From: Segatella salivae DSM 15606
GTDB taxonomy: Bacteria; Bacteroidota; Bacteroidia; Bacteroidales; Bacteroidaceae
Length of the DNA stretch: 64,000 nt
Assembly (NCBI RefSeq): GCF_000185845.1
Contig: NZ_GL629647.1
Location: 1,280,748 to 1,344,747 of the forward strand
Reading direction: 5' to 3'
The notes beneath the pieces are model-generated. The model made no database searches and was not told the DNA's origin. It saw only the letters and a program-made list of their open reading frames with translations. The position numbers and the translations under genes were made by a program. Positions 35,711-44,329 of the stretch are shown here, one piece after another (position 1 is the stretch's first letter; every line of letters begins with the position of its first letter).

Positions 35711-37426
35711 TTAATAATGCAGTTCGAGTAGCATTTCATTAACACTTTTACCCGGAAGTGTCATGGGAACAATGTCTTCATCGGGCTTAATGGCACATTC
35801 AAGAAGATAAGGACCAGCTGTAGAAAGCATTTTGTCTACCTTTGCTTTGAGGTCTTTTCTATCAGTAACAAAATCATAGGCAATGCCATATCCGCGAGCA
35901 ATATCGCCATAACGAGGATTCATCATCTCTGTAAACGAATGGCGATGGCCAAACATCAAGTCTTGCCACTGACGCACATTCCCTAAGAATGTGTTGTTTA
36001 AGAGAATCATCTTCACAGGGATTTGGTGTTCCATTATCGTGCCAAACTCTTGTATGCTCATTTGAATGCCACCATCTCCCATAAAGCAACACACTGTGCG
36101 ATGGGGTGAACCATAGCATGCACCGATAGCAGCAGGGAGACCAAAGCCCATTGTTCCAAAGCCGCCACTCGTCACAATAGAACGCTTTTGCTCAAACTTA
36201 AAGTAGCGACTCGATATCATTTGGTTCTGTCCTACATCGTTTACAAGAATCGCTTTGCCTTGGGTTGCTTCGGAAACAACGTGAGTAACCTCTCCCATCA
36301 GCAAAGGACCTTCGGTCGGATGAATATCTTTCTCAATAACACGCTGTTGTTCTTGTTCGGCATATTCATTGAAGGAAGTAATCCATTCCTTATGCTCTAC
36401 CTTATTTAACAAAGCAGTTATAGCTGGAAGACTTTGTTTACAATCTCCCAAAACAGCAACATCTGTTTTAATGTTCTTATCAAATTCAGATGCATCGATA
36501 TCCAAATGAATTACCTTTGCCTGCTTTGCATAAGTCTCGGGGAGGCCTGTTACGCGGTCACTGAAACGCATTCCGATGGCTATTAACACATCACATTCCT
36601 GTGTCTTCATATTCGTTGCATAACTTCCATGCATACCCAACATACCCATGTTCAATGGATGTTGTGAACTAAGCGCCGACAAACCAAGCAATGTTCTACC
36701 AGCAGGAATATCTGCCTTTTCAAGGAATTGCAACAGTTCCTCATGCGCGTTACCCAATTCAACACCTTGTCCTACGAGTGCAAATGGCCTTTTGGCTCCA
36801 TTGATTAGGCGTGCTGCATCAGTTATCGCCTGCATATTTAGCTCTGGATAAGGCTGATAAGAGCGCACCTTTGTAGTCTTTGTAGGCCGCCATTCGCATG
36901 TATGTGTCTGTGCATTCTTTGGTAAGTCGAGCACAACAGGACCTGGTCGACCTGATTTTGCAATATAGAACGCACGACTAACCGCCCATGAAATATCTTC
37001 TGGCCTACGTATTTGATAGGCCCACTTACATATTGGTTGTGCCACGCCTACTAAGTCAACTTCTTGAAAAGCATCTGAACCGAGGGCACCAATATTTACT
37101 TGTCCTGCAATCACGACTATCGGAGTGGAGTCCATCATAGCATCAGCAATGCCTGTTAATGTATTCGTTGCTCCAGGACCGCTTGTCACTAAACAAACTC
37201 CAACCCGTCCACTCACACGGGCATATCCTTCAGCTGCATGTGCGGCAGCTTGCTCATGACGCACCAAAATATGGTCAAACACCTTGTTTTCCCCTCTCGT
37301 ATAGCCATAGAGTGCATCAAACACTGGCATGATTGCACCTCCGGGATACCCAAAAATGGTTTCAACGCCCTCTTCACGCAAGGCACGCATCAGTGCTTCT
37401 GAACCCGTAATAACTTCTTTAGTCAT
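35711..37426 (-). CDS. ilvB: Acetolactate synthase, large catalytic subunit
   Basis: 571 residues. This thiamine-diphosphate enzyme condenses pyruvate with pyruvate or 2-oxobutyrate. Motifs: GYPGGAIMPVFDALY, RHEQAAAHAAEGYAR with the catalytic Glu, the FAD-binding central domain, and GDGGIQMSIQEFGTIMEHQIPVKMILLNN for the thiamine-diphosphate/Mg site. Full length. It lies between ilvD (37 bp upstream) and ilvN. Confidence 0.95.
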   Translation of the reverse strand: MTKEVITGSEALMRALREEGVETIFGYPGGAIMPVFDALYGYTRGENKVFDHILVRHEQAAAHAAEGYARVSGRVGVCLVTSGPGATNTLTGIADAMMDSTPIVVIAGQVNIGALGSDAFQEVDLVGVAQPICKWAYQIRRPEDISWAVSRAFYIAKSGRPGPVVLDLPKNAQTHTCEWRPTKTTKVRSYQPYPELNMQAITDAARLINGAKRPFALVGQGVELGNAHEELLQFLEKADIPAGRTLLGLSALSSQHPLNMGMLGMHGSYATNMKTQECDVLIAIGMRFSDRVTGLPETYAKQAKVIHLDIDASEFDKNIKTDVAVLGDCKQSLPAITALLNKVEHKEWITSFNEYAEQEQQRVIEKDIHPTEGPLLMGEVTHVVSEATQGKAILVNDVGQNQMISSRYFKFEQKRSIVTSGGFGTMGFGLPAAIGACYGSPHRTVCCFMGDGGIQMSIQEFGTIMEHQIPVKMILLNNTFLGNVRQWQDLMFGHRHSFTEMMNPRYGDIARGYGIAYDFVTDRKDLKAKVDKMLSTAGPYLLECAIKPDEDIVPMTLPGKSVNEMLLELHY

Positions 37427-37463
37427 ACTCTTGTCTATATATATAATAAGGTGATGATGTGGC

Positions 37464-39266
37464 TTATTCTACCAAACGGACGCCTCCTTTGTCGGCCGAG
37501 GTGACACTTTGTGCATAAGCGCGCAACGCTTTACTCACCACTCTGTGACGCCTCAACGGCTGTTGTGGGCGTGCATTAAGTTCTTCATCCGTCAGCTTTA
37601 CATTGATACTGCGGTTTGGAATGTCTATTTCGATGATATCACCATCCTTAATCTTTCCGATGTTCCCCCCCGCAGCAGCCTCTGGAGAGATATGTCCTAT
37701 ACTCAAACCTGACGTGCCTCCAGAGAATCTTCCATCGGTAATCAAGGCGCATTCCTTGCCCATATGCATGCTCTTAATATATGAAGTAGGATACAACATC
37801 TCTTGCATTCCAGGACCACCTTTAGGACCTTCATGGGTGATAACGACACAATCACCCTTCTTTACCTTTCCACTAAGAATGCCATTGCAAGCATCTTCCT
37901 GACTATCGAACACCACTGCAGGCCCAGAGAACTTCCATAACACAGGGTCTACACCAGCAGTTTTAACCACACACCCATTCAAAGCAATGTTTCCAAAGAG
38001 CACTGCGAGTCCGCCATCTTTAGTATAAGCATGCGCAAGGTCACGAATACACCCTGCTGTTCTGTCAGTATCGAGATTCTCCCACCGCGTATCTTGACTT
38101 CCCATCTCTGTCGAAAAGCGTCGTCCGGGAGCACTATGATAGATGCGATTAGCATTTGGAGTAATCGTCGTCTTTGTGATATCGTATTCTTTCATGGCTT
38201 CATCAAGTGTCAAACCATCTACGCGAAACACATCACCATGAATAAGATTACCCTTATTCAGTTCGTTCATGATTCCAAGGATTCCTCCAGCTCGGTTGCA
38301 CTCTTGCACACTATAACGTTGTGTATTCGGAGCCAACATACAAAGACAAGGTACTTTCCGACTCAAAAGATCAATATCGTTGAGAGTAAATTCAACTTCT
38401 CCCTCTTGCGCAATTGCCAACAAATGCAATATCGTATTCGTGCTTCCGCCCATGGCAATGTCTAAAGTCATGGCGTTAAGAAAAGCATCTCGCGTAGCAA
38501 TATTACGTGGAAGCACACGCTCATCTCCGTCCTCATAATAAGCTAAGGCATTCTTCACAATTAACCGAGCAGCATCTTTGAAAAGATGAATGCGGTTCTT
38601 ATGCGTTGCAAGAACAGTCCCGTTACCCGGTAAACCAAGTCCAATTGCCTCGCAAAGTGAGTTCATTGAGTTGGCAGTAAACATCCCCGAACAACTTCCA
38701 CAGCCTGGGCAAGCACAACTTTCGAGTTCTTTCATCTCCTCATCTGTGATAGAAGGGTCGGCGCCTTTAATCATAGCAGTGACCAAATCGGCATTCTCGT
38801 CACGCCATCTTCCTGCTTCCATGGGACCACCTGAACAAAAAACAGTAGGAATATTTAACCTCATGGCTGCCATAAGCATGCCCGGTGTCACTTTATCACA
38901 ATTAGAAATACAAATCATTGCATCGGCTTTGTGGGCATTAACCATATATTCCACTGAGTCGGCAATGATATCCCGTGAGGGTAAAGAATAGAGCATGCCA
39001 TCATGTCCCATAGCAATGCCATCATCAACAGCTATTGTATTAAACTCCGCTGCATAGCAACCAAGTTGCTCTATCTCTTCTTTCACTAACTGACCAACAT
39101 CATGTAAGTGGGTATGTCCAGGCACAAACTGCGTGAAACTGTTTACAATAGCGATAATTGGTTTACCCATTTGCTCATGTTTCATGCCTGCTGCCACCCA
39201 AAGTGCCCTTGCTCCAGCCATTCTTCTGCCTTCCGTACAGACAGCACTCCTAAGTTGATGCTTCAT
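37464..39266 (-). CDS. ilvD: Dihydroxy-acid dehydratase
   Basis: 600 residues. It dehydrates dihydroxyacids to the 2-oxo acids that become valine and isoleucine. Iron-sulfur cysteines are visible in [12 protein letters not shown] and [17 protein letters not shown], and the C-terminal active-site Ser lies in [14 protein letters not shown]. First gene of the ilvD-ilvB-ilvN-thioesterase unit. No leader peptide rich in branched-chain residues is present in front of it; only a short hairpin lies in the leader. Confidence 0.95.
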   Translation of the reverse strand: MKHQLRSAVCTEGRRMAGARALWVAAGMKHEQMGKPIIAIVNSFTQFVPGHTHLHDVGQLVKEEIEQLGCYAAEFNTIAVDDGIAMGHDGMLYSLPSRDIIADSVEYMVNAHKADAMICISNCDKVTPGMLMAAMRLNIPTVFCSGGPMEAGRWRDENADLVTAMIKGADPSITDEEMKELESCACPGCGSCSGMFTANSMNSLCEAIGLGLPGNGTVLATHKNRIHLFKDAARLIVKNALAYYEDGDERVLPRNIATRDAFLNAMTLDIAMGGSTNTILHLLAIAQEGEVEFTLNDIDLLSRKVPCLCMLAPNTQRYSVQECNRAGGILGIMNELNKGNLIHGDVFRVDGLTLDEAMKEYDITKTTITPNANRIYHSAPGRRFSTEMGSQDTRWENLDTDRTAGCIRDLAHAYTKDGGLAVLFGNIALNGCVVKTAGVDPVLWKFSGPAVVFDSQEDACNGILSGKVKKGDCVVITHEGPKGGPGMQEMLYPTSYIKSMHMGKECALITDGRFSGGTSGLSIGHISPEAAAGGNIGKIKDGDIIEIDIPNRSINVKLTDEELNARPQQPLRRHRVVSKALRAYAQSVTSADKGGVRLVE

Positions 39267-39291
39267 AGTTTAATTCTGTTTGTTCTTGTAG

Positions 39292-39349
39292 GTTATTCTT
39301 TTTGAATAACATTTTCTGCAAAGGTAGTGAGAAAAAGCATAACAAACAA
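39292..39349 (-). promoter_or_regulatory. Promoter and leader hairpin of the ilv operon
   Basis: TACCTTTG (39319-39326) with TTG 20 bp upstream (39347-39349). In the leader of about 47 nt, GTTATTC and GAATAAC (39292-39298 / 39304-39310) form a 7-bp stem with a 5-nt loop. Confidence 0.6.
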
Positions 39350-39439
39350 CAAATTGTTTCATTATCTTTTAATTATGCAAGGCAATTATAAGGAAACCAA
39401 GCAAATTTTAATCAGTTTAAAACATGCCTACTTTTAGAT

Positions 39440-39470
39440 TTTGTAGGATGCCACTTTTTCCTTACCTTTG
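39440..39470 (+). promoter_or_regulatory. Promoter of the Y-family polymerase gene, leaderless
   Basis: TTTG (39440-39443), 19 bp, TACCTTTG (39463-39470). The ATG begins 6 bases after the box, so transcription should begin at or next to the start codon. Confidence 0.7.
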
Positions 39471-39475
39471 TAATA

Positions 39476-40987
39476 ATGCAGCGAGAAAGAACATACATAG
39501 CAATCGATTTAAAGTCTTTTTACGCATCGGTAGAATGTGTAGAACGCGGATTAGATCCACTCAACACCAATCTTGTTGTGGCTGATGTGGCACGTACTGA
39601 AAAAACAATCTGTTTAGCTGTTTCTCCATCATTGAAAGCTTATGGCATAGCAGGAAGGGCGCGTCTCTTTGAGGTTGTCGAAAAAATTCATGAGTTAAAT
39701 GACAATCGAAAATATAATTCGACAGACCATCAACTACATGGAAAGAGCATTTACCACAACGAATTAGAAGCTCATAAAAATTGGGCTGTTGACTACATTG
39801 CAGCTCCTCCCCGCATGGCTCGCTACATTGATTATAGTACAAAGATATACGGCATATACTTAAAATACATTGCTCCCGAAGACATTCACATTTATTCGAT
39901 TGATGAAGTGTTTATGGATGTGACGGATTATCTTAAAAGTTACCGCATAACTGCTCATCAGTTGGCAATTAAAATGATTCGAGATGTTCTGAAAAATACA
40001 GGGATTACAGCAACAGCTGGTATCGGAACTAATCTCTATCTCTGTAAGGTTGCAATGGATATTGTTGCGAAACATACCAACGCCGATACCGATGGAGTGC
40101 GCATTGCAGAACTGAACGAGATGACCTATCGACGCAAATTATGGAATCATCGGCCATTAACGGATTTCTGGCGTATAGGGAGAGGTACTGCAAGAAAACT
40201 GGAAACCTTTGGCATAGACACTATGGGTAAGCTGGCACGATTCTCACTTCACCACTCGCCCCTACTCTATAAGATGTTTGGAGTGAATGCTGAATTCCTC
40301 ATAGATCACGCTTGGGGCTATGAAAGTTGCTTGATGAAAGACATTAAAGCCTATCGACCAAGAAACCATTCACTCTGTTCTGGCCAGGTTCTCCAACATC
40401 CTTATACCTTTAAACAAGGACTTGTCGTAGCGCAAGAGATGGCAGACATGCTTGCATTAAGCCTCGTTGAGAAACACAAAATGACTGATCACATCACACT
40501 TGCTGTGGGATATGACCGAACATCACTTGACAATCCAACAGTTCAAAAGCGCTACATGGGACCGACAACCAAGGATCGTTTTGGAAGAATTGTACCCAAA
40601 ACGGCACACGGAAGCTATCCCTTAACACAATATACTTCGTCTGGAAGACTCATCATGGATGCTATTTCTAAATTATATGAGGATATTGTCAATCCCCTGT
40701 TAAAGGTTCGTCGCATAACGATTGTGGCCTCTCATGTGATTGAGGAAACGCTTGCTAAACACCAGAATGAAACGCCTATACAACTTAATCTCTTTGAAAA
40801 CAATGAAGAAAAAAGGCGAAATGCACTTCAAGAACGACATCAATTAGCCCGCGAACGCAAGCTACAAGAGGCAACACTTGACATCAAAAGGCGATACGGA
40901 AAGAATAGCCTTCTACGCGGATTAAACTTTGACGAAGGAGCAACAGGACGTGAACGAAATAATCAAATCGGTGGACATCATGCATAA
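39476..40987 (+). CDS. Y-family (UmuC/DinB-like) DNA polymerase
   Basis: 503 residues. Palm motifs AIDLKSFYASVEC (first catalytic Asp) and IYSIDEVFMDVTDY (Asp-Glu pair) are intact, followed by the helix-hairpin-helix region (TATAGIGTNLYLCKVAMDIVAKH) and little-finger domain. It is longer than DinB (about 350-420), with a charged C-terminal tail (RRNALQERHQLARERKLQEA) and no beta-clamp motif that I can point to. It performs translesion synthesis. No umuD partner is adjacent. The start codon is fixed by the promoter box only 6 bases upstream; no ribosome site can fit. Confidence 0.88.
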   Translation: MQRERTYIAIDLKSFYASVECVERGLDPLNTNLVVADVARTEKTICLAVSPSLKAYGIAGRARLFEVVEKIHELNDNRKYNSTDHQLHGKSIYHNELEAHKNWAVDYIAAPPRMARYIDYSTKIYGIYLKYIAPEDIHIYSIDEVFMDVTDYLKSYRITAHQLAIKMIRDVLKNTGITATAGIGTNLYLCKVAMDIVAKHTNADTDGVRIAELNEMTYRRKLWNHRPLTDFWRIGRGTARKLETFGIDTMGKLARFSLHHSPLLYKMFGVNAEFLIDHAWGYESCLMKDIKAYRPRNHSLCSGQVLQHPYTFKQGLVVAQEMADMLALSLVEKHKMTDHITLAVGYDRTSLDNPTVQKRYMGPTTKDRFGRIVPKTAHGSYPLTQYTSSGRLIMDAISKLYEDIVNPLLKVRRITIVASHVIEETLAKHQNETPIQLNLFENNEEKRRNALQERHQLARERKLQEATLDIKRRYGKNSLLRGLNFDEGATGRERNNQIGGHHA

Positions 40988-41055
40988 ACGTAGTGAGCAG
41001 ACGGCATGATTGCATATTCAGCAATAGTTCGTATGGCTGTGTTTCAGTTTTTTAT

Positions 41056-41063
41056 TACCTTTG
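41056..41063 (+). promoter_or_regulatory. -7 box for mtnN-luxS
   Basis: TACCTTTG. Transcription from here begins after the first ATG of the longer reading frame (41006), so the start at 41084 is the real one. No good -33 element is seen. Confidence 0.5.
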
Positions 41064-41083
41064 CAAACAAACAAATAACAAGC

Positions 41084-41746
41084 ATGAAGATAGGTATTAT
41101 TGTTGCAATGGACAAAGAGTTCGAGCAACTTAAGAAAGTATTTCAAAATGATCAGGATATCATTTTGCAACAATGTGGTATCGGAAAGGTTAACTCTGCC
41201 GTCGGAACTACAATGATGATTGCCGATCATCACCCTGATTTGATTATATCAACTGGCTGTGCTGGGGGTGCAGATACACGTTTAAACGTTGGCGATGTTG
41301 TCGTAGCAAATGCTTGCGTTTACCATGATGCTTACTGTGGAGAGAACTGTAACTATGGACAGATTCTTGGCATGCCAGCCCGCTATATGGCACCAAAGGA
41401 TTTAGTGGATAAGGCTATACACATGCAAGTTGAAGGCATCCAAGTCCGCGAAGGACTAACCGTGAGTGGCGAATGGTTTGTAGATTCACGCGAGAAGATG
41501 CAGGAAATTATGACTCATTTCCCCGAGGCTACTGCCATAGACATGGAAAGTTGTAGCATCGCTCAAGCCTGTTATATCTTTAAAACACCTTTCATCAGCT
41601 TTAGAATTATCAGTGATGTACCACTGAAAGATAACAAAGCACAAATGTATTTTGATTTCTGGGACAAATTAGCTGAGGGGAGTTTTGAGGTTACCCGACA
41701 TTTTATAGAACAAATTAAACAGCAAACAAACAATAAAAATGAATAA
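41084..41746 (+). CDS. mtnN: 5'-methylthioadenosine / S-adenosylhomocysteine nucleosidase
   Basis: 220 residues. It cleaves adenine from S-adenosylhomocysteine and methylthioadenosine, the first step of the activated methyl cycle. Motifs: MKIGIIVAMDKEFEQL with the catalytic Glu, GIGKVNSAVGTTMMI, STGCAGGADTRLNVGDVVVA, and AIDMESCSIAQACY. It is split from the polymerase gene by 96 bp and a promoter box. Its last codons overlap the first codons of luxS, the enzyme that uses its product. Confidence 0.92.
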   Translation: MKIGIIVAMDKEFEQLKKVFQNDQDIILQQCGIGKVNSAVGTTMMIADHHPDLIISTGCAGGADTRLNVGDVVVANACVYHDAYCGENCNYGQILGMPARYMAPKDLVDKAIHMQVEGIQVREGLTVSGEWFVDSREKMQEIMTHFPEATAIDMESCSIAQACYIFKTPFISFRIISDVPLKDNKAQMYFDFWDKLAEGSFEVTRHFIEQIKQQTNNKNE

Positions 41747-42225
41747 AATTCCAAGCTCTTACGATTAACCATGAGCAACTGCTTCGTGGTATTTATGTAA
41801 GTAGAAAAGATACAGTTGGGGGCGAGACTATTACCACTTTCGACATCAGAATGAAAGAGCCTAACCGCGAGCCTGTACTCCATAATGGTGCAATTCATAC
41901 GATAGAACATCTTGCTGCGACCTTTCTTCGCAACGATGATGAATGGAAAGATCGCGTCATCTATTGGGGACCAATGGGCTGCCTAACGGGTAATTATCTC
42001 ATTCTTCGTGGCGACTTAGAGAGCAAAGACATTGTAGATCTCATGAAACGAACATTCCGTTTCGTGGCTGAATACCAAGGAGAAATCCCTGGAGCTGCCC
42101 CTATGGACTGTGGAAACTATCTGCTTCACGACCTCCCTATGGCTCGTTTTGAATCTGCAAAGTATTTACATGAGGTCTTAGAATGTATCAAAGAAGCAAA
42201 TCTAACCTATCCCGAGAAGAAATAA
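41739..42225 (+). pseudogene. luxS: S-ribosylhomocysteine lyase, frameshifted near codon 7
   Basis: LuxS converts S-ribosylhomocysteine to homocysteine and the AI-2 precursor. From 41761 the frame encodes TINHEQLLRGIYVSRKDTVGG and continues to the stop with the zinc motif HTIEHL and the GPMGCLTG catalytic Cys intact. The ATG at 41739, overlapping the mtnN stop by 8 bases, begins MNKIPSS but reaches a TAA after nine codons. Removing one base (the C of TCTTACG, 41757-41763) restores a 161-residue LuxS with the usual PSFTINHE. The only in-frame ATG (41851) would lose the N-terminal Ser, His and Arg needed for activity. A sequencing error remains possible. Confidence 0.88.
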
Positions 42226-42330
42226 AGACGCACCACGTGAATGATATTAAAAAGAAGCTTGTCGTGCGTATAACGGCTTTTCTATCATCGAATGATAAAG
42301 AATTGAGGTGCTAAGGGTATCTTTGTATAA

Positions 42331-42377
42331 ATATAATAAGGTGGAAAGATTACACAAATCTTTCCACCTTATTATAT
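42331..42377. terminator. Strong bidirectional terminator after luxS
   Basis: A perfect 21-bp stem (core AAGGTGGAAAGATT / AATCTTTCCACCTT) with a 5-nt loop, flanked by AT-rich sequence on both sides. It separates convergent luxS and the fimbrial-type lipoprotein gene. Confidence 0.88.
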
Positions 42378-42397
42378 ATAGGAGCCTGAGAAAGGTC

Positions 42398-43276
42398 TTA
42401 ATCCCAATCTACTGTATCAAAAGAGACAGCCCAAGCATCTTCTACTTTCACTTTAATTCCGCGTGCAGTAGGCTGTCCTCCACTGCTAAAGGTTAGCCCA
42501 CGAACATGATTAATGCCATTCTTTACAATCTTCAATGCCGTGAATGTATGTTCAGCCAGTATGGTTTCATTTGCACCCAAAGCCGTCATAGTGACCTTAA
42601 GCTTTCCTTCTTGTGCTTTAGGAAAGGTGTAAATGGAGAATGACGAGGCTGCTTGATGTGCAGCATTCTCAATGGTTCTCACTTCCGTCTGATGCGAATT
42701 AACACAACCCACCCCTTGAGTTGCATCTAAAGTACTGCTACCTCCTGTGTATGTAAAGCGCAGATGAGTAATCTTTTCGGGGATAGGGTCATCGACATGA
42801 AACTCTACTTTGGCCACACATCGCTCCAGAGTTATCGACGTTTCCATATTACTATTCACATGCAAACTCTCATGATAGAGGAAAGTATCTGTTAATCCTC
42901 CTTCAAATTTCACTTTATCTGCATGCGCCAAAGAGACATTTTTAGTTCCACTATGACCGATAACAACCAGCAGATAGTCACCCTCTGGAAGATTAAAGTT
43001 AAGTGTTCCAAAGTTTTTATCACCCTTTTTTTGGTTGATTACATTTTGTTTTACTCCGTCCTTATATACAGCTGCATTCAAACATGAACACACCTCATCA
43101 ATATCTACAAGTGCCCTTGACTTAGCACCAGCAACGGCTTTCTCACCAACTCCAACAGTTACACTCACTCGGAAGCCCTTTTTCTTGGTTTGTCCTCCGT
43201 CTAAAATAGGTTTTTCACAAGCCGATACGACCACCAAAAGGGCAAGAATAATGCCCCAGAACATTTCTTTTCTCAT
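42398..43276 (-). CDS. FimB/Mfa2-family fimbrial lipoprotein
   Basis: 292 residues with lipobox VSAC (Cys20). The body resembles the FimB/Mfa2 fold of Bacteroidales fimbrial anchor or cap proteins: a two-domain transthyretin-like beta-sandwich, with LPEGDYLLVVIGHSG, a middle SITLERCVAKVEFHV and a C-terminal THLRFTYTGGSSTLDA...FSIYTFPKAQEG pattern. In Porphyromonas such proteins anchor or limit fimbriae, but no fimbrillin gene is present here. It lies 14 bp downstream of a beta-barrel protein gene. A free surface lipoprotein role is possible. Confidence 0.75.
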   Translation of the reverse strand: MRKEMFWGIILALLVVVSACEKPILDGGQTKKKGFRVSVTVGVGEKAVAGAKSRALVDIDEVCSCLNAAVYKDGVKQNVINQKKGDKNFGTLNFNLPEGDYLLVVIGHSGTKNVSLAHADKVKFEGGLTDTFLYHESLHVNSNMETSITLERCVAKVEFHVDDPIPEKITHLRFTYTGGSSTLDATQGVGCVNSHQTEVRTIENAAHQAASSFSIYTFPKAQEGKLKVTMTALGANETILAEHTFTALKIVKNGINHVRGLTFSSGGQPTARGIKVKVEDAWAVSFDTVDWD

Positions 43277-43290
43277 GGTAAATAAGGTTT

Positions 43291-43995
43291 TTATTTTAAT
43301 AAATTCAATCTATATCCTACAGTAAAGGTAAAGCAACGATTTTTTGCATCCAAGGTCTTTTCTACTTTAGATAGGCTAAACAGGTAGCGCGCTTCCATCA
43401 CAACATTGGCATATTCATACGAGATACCAACAGGAATCGCTACATCTGACGATGCGAAAAGGCCTTTAATACTCTTACTTACATGCTTGGCGGGATCATA
43501 AACGGCACCGCCATCTGCACCAACAACAAAGTTAGTGACATCATATTTCGCCCTTGCCTCTAATAGAAATGAAGGTTGTACTCCAGCCTTTACAGCCAAT
43601 CCATCTGCCAAATAGATACCAACCAACACAGGAATCTGAATGTAATGTAAACCCAAAGCGGTGTTAGAAAAGCCTGTATATGAGCCTGCCTGCCCATGCA
43701 CTTCGTTACTAACATCTTTGTAATGGCAGCCTTGAAGGGAATAAAGAGCACCTAAAGAAAGACTACATTGTGACTGAAATTGATACTCAAACTCAGCCCC
43801 ACCTGTGAATCCTGCCCTATAATTTGAAGGCACATCAAGGCTTGTTCCCGTTACATTAAAAAGCTTATTGCCATGAGAAATATTGGCAAGTGAGAGACCA
43901 ACCTTTGGCATAACTGTCAACGACCCAACTTTCTTTTGTGCAGAAACATTCAATACAAAGAAAGCCAATAAAGATAAAAAAAAGAGGCGTTTCAT
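43291..43995 (-). CDS. Outer-membrane beta-barrel protein
   Basis: 234 residues. Signal peptide ending at NVSAQ, then alternating hydrophobic strands typical of a porin-family (PorT-like) 8-10-strand barrel: VMPKVGLSLANISHG, YRAGFTGGAEFEYQF, CFTFTVGYRLNLL at the end. Function unknown. First gene of the pair with the FimB/Mfa2-like lipoprotein. Confidence 0.8.
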   Translation of the reverse strand: MKRLFFLSLLAFFVLNVSAQKKVGSLTVMPKVGLSLANISHGNKLFNVTGTSLDVPSNYRAGFTGGAEFEYQFQSQCSLSLGALYSLQGCHYKDVSNEVHGQAGSYTGFSNTALGLHYIQIPVLVGIYLADGLAVKAGVQPSFLLEARAKYDVTNFVVGADGGAVYDPAKHVSKSIKGLFASSDVAIPVGISYEYANVVMEARYLFSLSKVEKTLDAKNRCFTFTVGYRLNLLK

Positions 43996-44090
43996 AATAA
44001 TGAACTTTTATTATGTAACGCCCTAAGTTAGAATTTATTGTATAAAATTCTGTGATTTTAAGCCTTTATAATGATAAAAAGCCGCAGCTC

Positions 44091-44309
44091 TTAGATTGCA
44101 TCATAACCTTTTGTACTATTATGTGCCAAAAGGTCTTTTAGATTTTGCTCCTTGAAGCCATGCTCTTTCTGCTCATTATATAGCAGTTCTGCCTCTTCTC
44201 GCTCCTCTTCTGAATGTTCGAATGTGATGGAACGATTCTTTAATTCCGCAATTCCCCAACCGAGAAGAGCGACTACAATCAATGCAACAAAAATATATAA
44301 TCCTGTCAT
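44091..44309 (-). CDS. Small membrane protein behind typA
   Basis: 72 residues: an N-terminal transmembrane helix (about 3-21) and an acidic, Glu-rich helical tail (EEEREEAELLYNEQKEH). No family recognised. It starts 21 bp after the typA stop and so is probably cotranscribed with it. Confidence 0.6.
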   Translation of the reverse strand: MTGLYIFVALIVVALLGWGIAELKNRSITFEHSEEEREEAELLYNEQKEHGFKEQNLKDLLAHNSTKGYDAI

Positions 44310-44329
44310 AATGGTTATGATTTAATGGT

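Noticed and set aside
41006..41083. Longer N-terminus for the nucleosidase
   Set aside because: The promoter box lies inside it, so this part would not be transcribed from that promoter; the family starts at MKIGIIVAMD.
41739..41850. Programmed frameshift in luxS
   Set aside because: No slippery heptamer or stimulatory hairpin is seen at the shift, and LuxS is not known to use one; mutation or sequence error is simpler.
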